The notes under the pieces: model-generated
Told to the model about the DNA's origin: nothing
What the model saw: only the letters and a program-made list of their open reading frames with translations
The model's database searches: none
NCBI GenBank assembly: GCA_963802635.1
Contig: CAWDJJ010000001.1
Span: 1,178,001 to 1,242,000 of the forward strand
Length of the DNA stretch: 64,000 bases
Source: CAVTLG01 sp963802635
GTDB taxonomy: Bacteria > Chloroflexota > Ktedonobacteria > Ktedonobacterales > Ktedonobacteraceae
Direction: 5' to 3'
Program-made: the position numbers and the translations under genes
Shown here: piece by piece, positions 55,545 to 64,000 of the stretch
Layout of the letters: every line of letters begins with the position of its first letter
Numbering within the stretch: position 1 is the first letter of the stretch

Positions 55545-56333
55545 ATGACCTTTGTGTCTGTAGCCGAGGCTGCTTGCCACCTCGGCATTGATGTCAAAAC
55601 CCTGCGCCGCTGGCTCTGCGATGCTCAGCTTTCCCTGCAATGCCATCCCCACGATGGCCGCAAAAAAGGCATGAGCCTTGAACACCTCCAGGTGCTGGCT
55701 CGCCTGCATCAGCGCTGCCTGGCTCCTCTCTTCCAGGAGCCACCCACCCCTGTGAAGTGCGAGGTGCCACCGTTGCCTGCTGAGTTGCTGGCCCTGCCTG
55801 AGCAGCTTTGCGCCATGCAAGCCCAACTTGCCGCCTTGCAGCAGCAAGTGGCTGCTCTCACCTGCCTGCTCACAGAGTCCAAACCTGAGTCCGCCCGTAA
55901 GCTTCCTGTGCCCAAGCCGAGCAACACGGTCCAGCCTCCAGCCAAACCCATCTCCCCTGCTCTCCGCTCGCGTCCTGCGGCATCTGCCACCGCCAAAACG
56001 ACAGCGCCTGCCAAGCCGACGCACATCATCCCGCGCGTCGAGTACGGCGAACAGGGGCACTATGTGGTGATCTGTCCCAAGCACGGTGTGCTGCCTTTTG
56101 AGCCTGACACCCCAGAGTGGTTTGCCTGGGTGGCCCAGCAGGACTCGTTTCGCTTTGTGGGAAAATCGGGCCACTTCACGGCTCATCATGAGTGGCGCGT
56201 GAAGAAAGGTGCCTGGCGGGCGCATCGGCACATCCGCAACCACAGCTACACCCTGCGTCTGGCACCGGCCCCGGAGTTGACCATTGCCGTGTTGGAGCAG
56301 GCGGCTGAGGCGCTACAAGCTCATCTGATCTAG
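55545..56333 (+). CDS. IS passenger protein with MerR-like HTH
   Basis: A 262-residue protein starting MTFVSVAEAACHLGIDVKTL. A MerR/excisionase-type HTH (VKTLRRWLCDAQLSL) is followed by a Pro/Ala-rich linker (about 110-165) with a Gln-rich helix (QLCAMQAQLAALQQQVAALT). A C-terminal domain (YGEQGHYVVICPKHGVLPFE, HHEWRVKKGAWRAHRHIRNH) is of unknown fold. GGAG lies ahead of ATG 55545. It is contained between the IS701 ends, so it moves with that element and may be an accessory DNA-binding factor. Confidence 0.7.
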   Translation: MTFVSVAEAACHLGIDVKTLRRWLCDAQLSLQCHPHDGRKKGMSLEHLQVLARLHQRCLAPLFQEPPTPVKCEVPPLPAELLALPEQLCAMQAQLAALQQQVAALTCLLTESKPESARKLPVPKPSNTVQPPAKPISPALRSRPAASATAKTTAPAKPTHIIPRVEYGEQGHYVVICPKHGVLPFEPDTPEWFAWVAQQDSFRFVGKSGHFTAHHEWRVKKGAWRAHRHIRNHSYTLRLAPAPELTIAVLEQAAEALQAHLI

Positions 56334-56411
56334 CTGCTTGCTTGTTTGGGGCTTCCGGGTCGGCTTGCCTCCGCCTTTGCTCCGACAAGTGCCACTGTAG
56401 TGTTGCTAGAG

Positions 56412-59400
56412 ATTTCAATCTCGACTGAGATGCCTCCACCCTTTCCACCGAGCTTCCATGCCTCCACTGGAGAGAGCTTTGTGATTTCAATCTCGACTGA
56501 GATGCCTCCACCCTTTCCACCGCGACGGTGGTTGCCAGTGTACATGAAGCCTGCGAAATTTCAATCTCGACTGAGATGCCTCCACCCTTTCCACCGGCTT
56601 GATGCAAACCTGTGCGACCTGTGGCTGCGAAATTTCAATCTCGACTGAGATGCCTCCACCCTTTCCACTTCAATCACGGTAGGGGTGGTCCCCCCGCTAT
56701 CCGCATTTCAATCTCGACTGAGATGCCTCCACCCTTTCCACTCCAATAAAAGCTTGATGCGCTATACGCAAAAGATGATTTCAATCTCGACTGAGATGCC
56801 TCCACCCTTTCCACTCGATGCGAATACGTGGTATCGGTGGGAGCAGGGGTATTTCAATCTCGACTGAGATGCCTCCACCCTTTCCACGTCGCGGTACGCT
56901 TTGCAATCGAGGCCGAAGACTATATTTCAATCTCGACTGAGATGCCTCCACCCTTTCCACGATGACCTCTCATGTGCTTAGTATAGGTCATTGATATTTC
57001 AATCTCGACTGAGATGCCTCCACCCTTTCCACAATAAAGTTTGCTATCGTTGGATCTGTTCCTTGTGTATTTCAATCTCGACTGAGATGCCTCCACCCTT
57101 TCCACAGATCGTTTCGTCAATTCCTGGCGATATGAGGATTGAATTTCAATCTCGACTGAGATGCCTCCACCCTTTCCACGTCACCAATGCACGGATTTGC
57201 AATCTGTCTTGACTCTATTTCAATCTCGACTGAGATGCCTCCACCCTTTCCACGAAATTTGAAGAAATACGTACGTTGATGCGCTGTGGATTTCAATCTC
57301 GACTGAGATGCCTCCACCCTTTCCACTCAGGGAGGGATGGCTCGAAGCCTGTTCCTGGAAAAATTTCAATCTCGACTGAGATGCCTCCACCCTTTCCACG
57401 CAAATGTTCATGAGCACATCGTACACGTCGTTCATATTTCAATCTCGACTGAGATGCCTCCACCCTTTCCACATAATAGCCTGTGTTTTGTGGTGGATGT
57501 AGGGACTGTATTTCAATCTCGACTGAGATGCCTCCACCCTTTCCACCAACCGTACAAGATGACAACGGGGCTATGTGATTTTATTTCAATCTCGACTGAG
57601 ATGCCTCCACCCTTTCCACCGCCACGATAGCCATTGACGCCGCCACTGCTGCTATATTTCAATCTCGACTGAGATGCCTCCACCCTTTCCACGTCAGCTA
57701 GACTTTGGGCAAATAGATGCCGATTTTTCATTTCAATCTCGACTGAGATGCCTCCACCCTTTCCACTGCAGGTGAGGCAGGCGTTGATCAGCAGAAATTA
57801 AGATTTCAATCTCGACTGAGATGCCTCCACCCTTTCCACTCAATCCGCTAAATTCCAGGTGACCTGACCACTATCCATTTCAATCTCGACTGAGATGCCT
57901 CCACCCTTTCCACGTAAGTTTCTAGGCAACAAAAAAGCAGCCGTGTGATATTTCAATCTCGACTGAGATGCCTCCACCCTTTCCACGATTTACTTGCCAG
58001 AGCAGGGTACCCTTTTCACAAGAATTTCAATCTCGACTGAGATGCCTCCACCCTTTCCACTCTTGGACAGACATATATTCAAGCAGCCATTTTTCAATTT
58101 CAATCTCGACTGAGATGCCTCCACCCTTTCCACATAGAAAAGTTTCGTCAAAAAGCGTCGGAATTCGTAATTTCAATCTCGACTGAGATGCCTCCACCCT
58201 TTCCACAGTCAAGCAGTCCATGTATAGCGCGGAGATTCTCCGATTTCAATCTCGACTGAGATGCCTCCACCCTTTCCACTTTACATAGGTGTTTGCATCG
58301 TTCGCAACATCGATCAATTTCAATCTCGACTGAGATGCCTCCACCCTTTCCACTGTTCCTGATTATTTGAATAATAATTTTAACGGTTCATTTCAATCTC
58401 GACTGAGATGCCTCCACCCTTTCCACATAAAGTGCAATTCTTTATAGATGCAAGTTATCCGATTTCAATCTCGACTGAGATGCCTCCACCCTTTCCACGT
58501 AAGTGGTTACCAATTAATCCTCATCATCAATATCAATTTCAATCTCGACTGAGATGCCTCCACCCTTTCCACGACAGAAAAATTCCATTTCCTGGTCGTT
58601 CATCCCAATTTCAATCTCGACTGAGATGCCTCCACCCTTTCCACTGGCGAAAAACCATTTGCTAGACTGCATACCGAATGCATTTCAATCTCGACTGAGA
58701 TGCCTCCACCCTTTCCACCCGAGCCAGCCAGGCACCGGCAGGCAGCAATTTCACATTTCAATCTCGACTGAGATGCCTCCACCCTTTCCACAGCAGGCTG
58801 TACAGGCGCTTATGCCTCCTGTCGATGATTTCAATCTCGACTGAGATGCCTCCACCCTTTCCACGATGAACGTGCTGGTTACTGATTGCCAGTCAATATA
58901 TTTCAATCTCGACTGAGATGCCTCCACCCTTTCCACCAGCGAAACCTGCTATCTTGATTGAAGCCGGATCAATATTTCAATCTCGACTGAGATGCCTCCA
59001 CCCTTTCCACCAGACCAGCCGCCAGGCAACTGGCAAGTAGTCCTTTGATTTCAATCTCGACTGAGATGCCTCCACCCTTTCCACTATAGTCTGGGGAGTG
59101 GAAGTGTTCTAAAATGTTAGATTTCAATCTCGACTGAGATGCCTCCACCCTTTCCACCATCAGGCCGATGCGCTTTTAACAAGTTATTCTGCGTATTTCA
59201 ATCTCGACTGAGATGCCTCCACCCTTTCCACAGGCCGACTGCTCATTCTATCCCATGTTGAGGATGAATTTCAATCTCGACTGAGATGCCTCCACCCTTT
59301 CCACATAGCCCACCAAACTCTATACAAAAAAAATGGAAACATTTCAATCTCGACTGAGATGCCTCCACCCTTTCCACTCGAACCGTTGTTAGTTTTGTGG

Positions 59401-62239
59401 TCTCGCAAGGACTACATATTTCAATCTCGACTGAGATGCCTCCACCCTTTCCACGGTGCCACCGCAGCACCATCATAGAATTGCTACGCATTTCAATCTC
59501 GACTGAGATGCCTCCACCCTTTCCACGCAGGACACAATTGTGGTCGTCCTGTATCGCAACCAGATTTCAATCTCGACTGAGATGCCTCCACCCTTTCCAC
59601 AAACTGTCAGATTTGGCTGTCAACGCTGTTTTTCATATTTCAATCTCGACTGAGATGCCTCCACCCTTTCCACCTTAATTGCCTCCTTCGCAATCATTTT
59701 CATGACTGCATTTCAATCTCGACTGAGATGCCTCCACCCTTTCCACAAACATCATGCCTCCACTGACAAAAGAGGTGGCAACATTTCAATCTCGACTGAG
59801 ATGCCTCCACCCTTTCCACATTTTGATTTTTGTACGAGTAGTTCTGATTCGTTTCAATTTCAATCTCGACTGAGATGCCTCCACCCTTTCCACTCAGCTT
59901 CTGCTTTGTGGCTGCGAAGCGCTAGTTTGTAATTTCAATCTCGACTGAGATGCCTCCACCCTTTCCACGACGACCACGCCGGGGGCTTCGGGTGAGCCGA
60001 TTGGAATTTCAATCTCGACTGAGATGCCTCCACCCTTTCCACCAAAATTAAATATCATGGGACAGCATTTTTTTGTTCATTTCAATCTCGACTGAGATGC
60101 CTCCACCCTTTCCACTTTACGAACAATTTCAAGAATAACTTTCCCTACAAGAATTTCAATCTCGACTGAGATGCCTCCACCCTTTCCACTGTTCCTAATC
60201 TGGCTAGTGCAAATAGCCACGTATAATTTCAATCTCGACTGAGATGCCTCCACCCTTTCCACTTTTTCTTTTTGCAATCGTACCTGTTAATAGTTCGGAT
60301 TTCAATCTCGACTGAGATGCCTCCACCCTTTCCACGTTGATAATCCATCCGCGGATGTTATACAATCTCCTTATTTCAATCTCGACTGAGATGCCTCCAC
60401 CCTTTCCACGAAATGAAACAATATTGGTCAGATGAGTATAGTTAATTTCAATCTCGACTGAGATGCCTCCACCCTTTCCACGTATCTAATCCTTCACATA
60501 TTCCTAAAAATCCTGGATTTCAATCTCGACTGAGATGCCTCCACCCTTTCCACGGCGTATGTCATAAATACTCCTTTAACATTCAACATATTTCAATCTC
60601 GACTGAGATGCCTCCACCCTTTCCACGAAATTGATACCAGCTTGTCCTAGATTTATAATCTATTTCAATCTCGACTGAGATGCCTCCACCCTTTCCACAA
60701 TACTCAGTTGTAGATCTTCGAATTTTTTATGCATTATTTCAATCTCGACTGAGATGCCTCCACCCTTTCCACGTACTTTGATTTAATTGCCATAGCAGAG
60801 TACCAACTTATTTCAATCTCGACTGAGATGCCTCCACCCTTTCCACTAAACATCATGCCTCCGCTGACAAAAGAGGTGGCAACATTTCAATCTCGACTGA
60901 GATGCCTCCACCCTTTCCACATATTAAAGTGTTTTTATGTAGTCTTAAGAGTAATACATTTCAATCTCGACTGAGATGCCTCCACCCTTTCCACTCAGCA
61001 AGGATCAACGGCTCGACCAGTGGCAGCGACGCATTTCAATCTCGACTGAGATGCCTCCACCCTTTCCACAACCTGTAATGGGCCTACCACCATCGTGTAT
61101 CTTGAATTTCAATCTCGACTGAGATGCCTCCACCCTTTCCACATTGCAATAGAACTCTCCACGCCTGATTGGTTTTTCATTTCAATCTCGACTGAGATGC
61201 CTCCACCCTTTCCACCTGGCCCTTCCCTGGCCGGACTGTGGAAGCCAAGGAATTTCAATCTCGACTGAGATGCCTCCACCCTTTCCACGGAAAAATAGAG
61301 GAAGATCGATGCAACATCATCATCATTTCAATCTCGACTGAGATGCCTCCACCCTTTCCACCCATACGCGCTGCAGGTGATGCACTCAGAAAGGGTGATT
61401 TCAATCTCGACTGAGATGCCTCCACCCTTTCCACCCAACACACGCCGCATCGAGCCAGTGAGTCTTCTCCATTTCAATCTCGACTGAGATGCCTCCACCC
61501 TTTCCACCGTGTGCGATGCCCTTTTCCCTTACACGATGGAAGGTATTTCAATCTCGACTGAGATGCCTCCACCCTTTCCACCCTGCCAGTATTGATCTCA
61601 TCGACATACGTAAGTATGATTTCAATCTCGACTGAGATGCCTCCACCCTTTCCACGGCTACACGTCCACGCTTCAATGCCAACCTCTACCCATTTCAATC
61701 TCGACTGAGATGCCTCCACCCTTTCCACACGGCTATCGTGTCGATCCAACGTGTATCCGGCTTATTTCAATCTCGACTGAGATGCCTCCACCCTTTCCAC
61801 ATAGGTCCTGCTCTTCTGCAAATGTCAGGATCGGAATTTCAATCTCGACTGAGATGCCTCCACCCTTTCCACGCGAATTAGGCGAAGTTCAGTGCTATGG
61901 TGTCCGTATTTCAATCTCGACTGAGATGCCTCCACCCTTTCCACGGCAGTGGGGATGTGCTTTCCATGCTCCCATTTGTTATTTCAATCTCGACTGAGAT
62001 GCCTCCACCCTTTCCACCCATTTGAGTTCGTTGATATCCGCAATGTGACTTGGAATTTCAATCTCGACTGAGATGCCTCCACCCTTTCCACGCTTCAGGT
62101 GGGTCCTGGGTGGCACAACGCCTTCGATATTTCAATCTCGACTGAGATGCCTCCACCCTTTCCACGCTAAAGCCAGCAGACCAGCTTCTGACCGATCTGA
62201 ATATTTCAATCTCGACTGAGATGCCTCCACCCTTTCCAC
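56412..62239 (-). CRISPR. CRISPR array, right segment: 80 repeats of 37 nt
   Basis: Eighty repeats were counted from 56412 to 62203 (start of last), with a period of 72-77 nt, all starting ATTTCAATCTCGACTGAG on the plus strand. The same 37-nt repeat as the left segment is used except for this first base, so the processed crRNA handle would be ATTGAAAT here and ATTGAAAC there. Spacers are mostly 35-38 nt. Spacers at 59747-59782 and 60847-60883 are nearly identical. No leader of the usual AT-rich type and no cas genes are in the window. Confidence 0.97.
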
Positions 62240-62324
62240 GGCGGGGTGCCTCGCGCCGCTCCTGGAGCCGCTTCATTCGACGCTTTGCGAGCCACACTGA
62301 AATTTCGGCATTTTTCAGGCTCAT
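62240..62324 (-). other. Start of an ORF that runs into the CRISPR array
   Basis: On the minus strand AAGGAGGGG precedes ATG 62324. The product MSLKNAEISVWLAKRRMKRL and EREAPRR-like basic continuation read straight into the first repeats, giving an 88-codon frame ending at 62058. It may be a gene truncated by the array end, a leader-encoded peptide, or chance. No family is recognised. Confidence 0.4.
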
Positions 62325-62407
62325 TTGACCCCTCCTTCTACAACTATACTCGATGTGGGAGACTTTTGCAAGCCCTCTACAAGCGCGACGAGCGATTTTT
62401 TGACCGT

Positions 62408-62453
62408 TTGCGAGGCACCGTGCTTGGGATTACCACCACTTCGTGCCTCGCAA
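62408..62453 (+). terminator. Intrinsic terminator-like hairpin
   Basis: An 11-bp perfect stem (TTGCGAGGCAC at 62408-62418 and its complement at 62443-62453) is followed by GCTCTTTTTGC on the plus strand. No plus-strand gene precedes it, so it might end a transcript through the array from the left, or belong to a small RNA. Confidence 0.55.
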
Positions 62454-62780
62454 GCTCTTTTTGCTTCTGTATCAGAGCATATAAACCGTGTCTTCATGAG
62501 GTCCTTTCCCCGTCCAAGGACTTCGACTTTCGCTGTACAGGTCCCACACAGACCGTAAATGCGAATAGTGTCCTCCCGTTCATGAAGCTGGGTCTCTATC
62601 CTTCCGAGGGAAACGTCGGGAAACCGGGTAAGGGCGTCACCTCGCGTGCGGTCGCAAGGACACGCCTCTACCCGTTTGCCCTCGTGGGTGCAGAGCCAGG
62701 AAAGGTCTTCGCTCGTCCCCTACACGAGGTTACATCGGACCTGAATAGTTACTATTACGCTATATCTCGATACGTGAAAG
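62454..62780. other. Non-coding stretch with a structured segment
   Basis: GGGTA-A-GGGCGT (about 62625) can pair with ACGCC-TC-TACCC (about 62660-62672), and the stretch at 62588-62622 shares a core with the leader at 17919. A 213-codon plus-strand frame (62246-62887) crosses the region but starts next to a CRISPR repeat and has no SD. I find no gene with support. Confidence 0.4.
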
Positions 62781-63029
62781 TTAGTTCTTCGTACGCAGAG
62801 GCAACTTTTGCTTACCAGTGTGACGACCACCAATTTGCAGATCATCACGAGATCGAGAAAGACGAACAAAACCAGAGACAAAAGTAGAGATGTTGTTGGC
62901 CGCACGACGAGATTTCGCAACTGTAAGAAGTAGGAACATAGCTCCACCCATAAGAGCTAGCACGCATATAAAGGAACACAGAATTAAGACAATCTGGACT
63001 TGGGGAGATAACCCCAGAAAGGTATTCAA
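62781..63029 (-). CDS. Small membrane protein, holin-like layout
   Basis: TTG 63029 follows AGGAGGTGCAG, a near-ideal SD. The 82-residue product has one long hydrophobic segment (VQIVLILCSFICVLALMGGA, then MFLLLT) followed by a basic tail (KSRRAANN, SRSRDDLQIGGRHTGKQK). A holin or other small phage-type membrane protein is possible given the phage genes 460 bp to the right. The longer frame from 63119 lacks an SD. Confidence 0.5.
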   Translation of the reverse strand: MNTFLGLSPQVQIVLILCSFICVLALMGGAMFLLLTVAKSRRAANNISTFVSGFVRLSRSRDDLQIGGRHTGKQKLPLRTKN

Positions 63030-63091
63030 CTGCACCTCCTTATTAAACAATACACAGCATTGGAGATCGCAGCAGAAACGCTCTGCTTTAC

Positions 63092-63463
63092 CATCACTGG
63101 CCCCGATAACTGGCTTCACCTACCAAGTATTGACAGTTACAAAGGCTTGCCTGGATGATGCGATCTATGTATATCGAAATAGTAGCATATATATTATGAA
63201 AAATATACAGGACTAAAGTCCTGAAAGATGAATATTTTTCATTATGCCATGCTGATTTGGCTGTGTATAAATTGAGATTTGCAGTTTTTCGCTCCAAAAG
63301 ATGAATATTTTTCATTTTCTGCGCATCGATGGTTTCATAATGACATCGAGAAAATGTGCTATGATGAAAGCACAAAGAACGGTCGCTTTGCTTCATCACT
63401 GGCCTTGATAGCTGGCTTCACCTACCACGTATTGGCAGTTGCAAAGGTTTGCGGAGATGATGC
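63092..63463. repeat. Diverged direct repeat, 302-bp period
   Basis: About 70 bp starting at 63092 (CATCACTGGCC and then CTGGCTTCACCTACCA) recur at 63394 with substitutions only. A second repeat, AAAGATGAATATTTTTCATT, occurs at 63224 and 63297. No gene is supported in 63030-63491. Confidence 0.7.
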
Positions 63464-63491
63464 GCGACCATGTTTTCTATCCGATACACAT

Positions 63492-63929
63492 TCACGCTTC
63501 TAGCAGCTCGATGCTCACTTCGTAGGACAAACCAGGGGTACCACCGACTGCCAGCGGGACCTGTTGTATATGCAGATCAAGTACGACTTCCATGTAGGAG
63601 TCGAAGTGCACGGCCAGCGCGGCCCCATTGAGCGGATCGGTGTATTGCAGCGTCGTTCCGCTTGATCCCAGATACGAGCTGCGCAGAGCGTCGCGATACT
63701 GCTGACCGCTCAGACCTGTCAGAGTACCATCATAGCGCAGCAGCTCGTTTATGCAGAGGATGACCATGCTCCACGTGCGCTTACCCGCTCCCAGGTCTAC
63801 ATAGGATAAGCCGCCATCCGCACGCATCACAGCTTTGCGTATACGCGGTTGCTTCATATGATAGCTGCCGGGCTTCACAAAGTAGCCCGTCCCGCCCAGT
63901 AGCACCTCGCAGTCAACGCCTATCGACAT
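63492..63929 (-). CDS. Phage-type (probable tail) protein
   Basis: A 145-residue protein starting MSIGVDCEVLLGGTGYFVKP. The body (GKRTWSMVILCINELLRYDG, GQQYRDALRSSYLGSSGTTL, YTDPLNGAALAVHFDSYMEV) and the end YEVSIELLEA match the layout of small tail-assembly or baseplate proteins, with a WSM..IL pattern. GGAGG precedes ATG 63929. It follows a partial upstream gene on the same strand. The family cannot be named by eye. Confidence 0.6.
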   Translation of the reverse strand: MSIGVDCEVLLGGTGYFVKPGSYHMKQPRIRKAVMRADGGLSYVDLGAGKRTWSMVILCINELLRYDGTLTGLSGQQYRDALRSSYLGSSGTTLQYTDPLNGAALAVHFDSYMEVVLDLHIQQVPLAVGGTPGLSYEVSIELLEA

Positions 63930-63949
63930 CTCACACCTCCAGCTCTACT

Positions 63950-64000
63950 CTATAAGCGCTCCCAGCGCAGAGGCACATCGCCCCAGTGCGCACGTGCTCC
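63950..64000 (-). CDS. C-terminus of an upstream phage-type gene (partial)
   Basis: On the minus strand 16 residues (GARAHWGDVPLRWERL) run from the window edge to TAG at 63950-63952, 20 bp before the next ATG. The spacing and shared strand suggest one operon. No function can be assigned from so short a piece. Confidence 0.5.
   Translation of the reverse strand, partial: GARAHWGDVPLRWERL

Larger units (their letters stand above)
53804..56402 (+). mobile_element. IS701-type element with passenger gene
   Basis: Inverted ends CACTACAGTGGCACTT lie at 53804 and 56387-56402. Inside are a transposase (54020-55414) and a downstream HTH protein gene (55545-56333). AACCAAATTCCCTG occurs twice between 53829 and 53915 ahead of the transposase and may be a binding repeat. 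Its insertion in a spacer splits the CRISPR locus into two segments. Confidence 0.8.

Noticed and set aside
51069..62239. CRISPR transcription from the left (plus strand)
   Set aside because: It would give a 5' handle of CTTTCCAC; the minus strand gives ATTGAAA(C/T), the known type. Kept as less likely, not excluded.
52848..62324. Many short open frames with peptides such as MPPPFP, SRLRCLHPFH or GKGGGISVEIEI
   Set aside because: They are translations of the CRISPR repeat and spacers, with no ribosome sites.
62246..62887. 213-codon plus-strand frame right of the array
   Set aside because: Starts immediately after a CRISPR repeat, crosses a terminator hairpin, and overlaps a better minus-strand gene.
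1..64000. tRNA, rRNA or cas genes
   Set aside because: None recognised on either strand; the 64 kb contains no Cas1/Cas2 or effector-like frame.

Overview
The window looks like a chromosomal segment of a Ktedonobacteria-like Chloroflexota bacterium. This is an inference from the type of gene content: Ser/Thr kinase with a lectin-like tail, long TPR protein, SdpI/YhfC membrane proteins, many IS families, and large defence loci. No rRNA or tRNA gene was recognised. Several genes carry single-base frameshifts, so either decay or residual indel errors must be kept in mind.

Layout. 0-2.3 kb: end of modA, then modB and modC (molybdate uptake). 2.4-6.5 kb: a VOC protein, a decayed IS element, a fused MoaD-MoaE molybdopterin synthase and a fused MntA-HepT toxin/antitoxin-like protein. 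6.5-18.9 kb: housekeeping-type genes (TPR protein, frameshifted GntR regulator, thioredoxin, Bax-inhibitor-like protein, ferredoxin, GT39-like membrane protein, frameshifted Ser/Thr kinase, M29 aminopeptidase, YbjN-like protein) with a MITE-like element. 19.2-29.6 kb: a phage portal gene split by an 8.6 kb element. That element carries a large serine recombinase, a Rep-like initiator, a sigma-like factor and several tiny Cys-rich or membrane proteins. Its attL and attR can be reconstructed to the base pair: removing it restores the portal reading frame and regenerates a perfectly symmetric attP.

29.6-39.9 kb: a decayed IS, unknown or low-complexity proteins, a large coiled-coil protein, and an SdpR-SdpI operon. 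SdpR probably also controls a YhfC-type membrane protease, because a 20/22 identical palindrome lies upstream of both. 40-51 kb: a defence island with a duplicated fragment of a restriction-modification (RM) gene, a TIR-nuclease-methyltransferase fusion, an IS4-like element, a second methyltransferase-nuclease fusion and a frameshifted response regulator.

51.07-62.24 kb: one very long CRISPR locus (96 repeats of 37 nt by my count) with no cas genes in the window. One IS is inserted inside a repeat (10-bp target duplication) and an IS701-type element inside a spacer. Repeats on the two sides of the IS701 element differ in their first base. 62.2-64 kb: a small membrane protein, diverged direct repeats, and two phage-type genes on the minus strand.

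The strongest candidates for something new are the excisable element in the portal gene, the TIR-armed RM enzyme, and the single-chain MntA-HepT protein.
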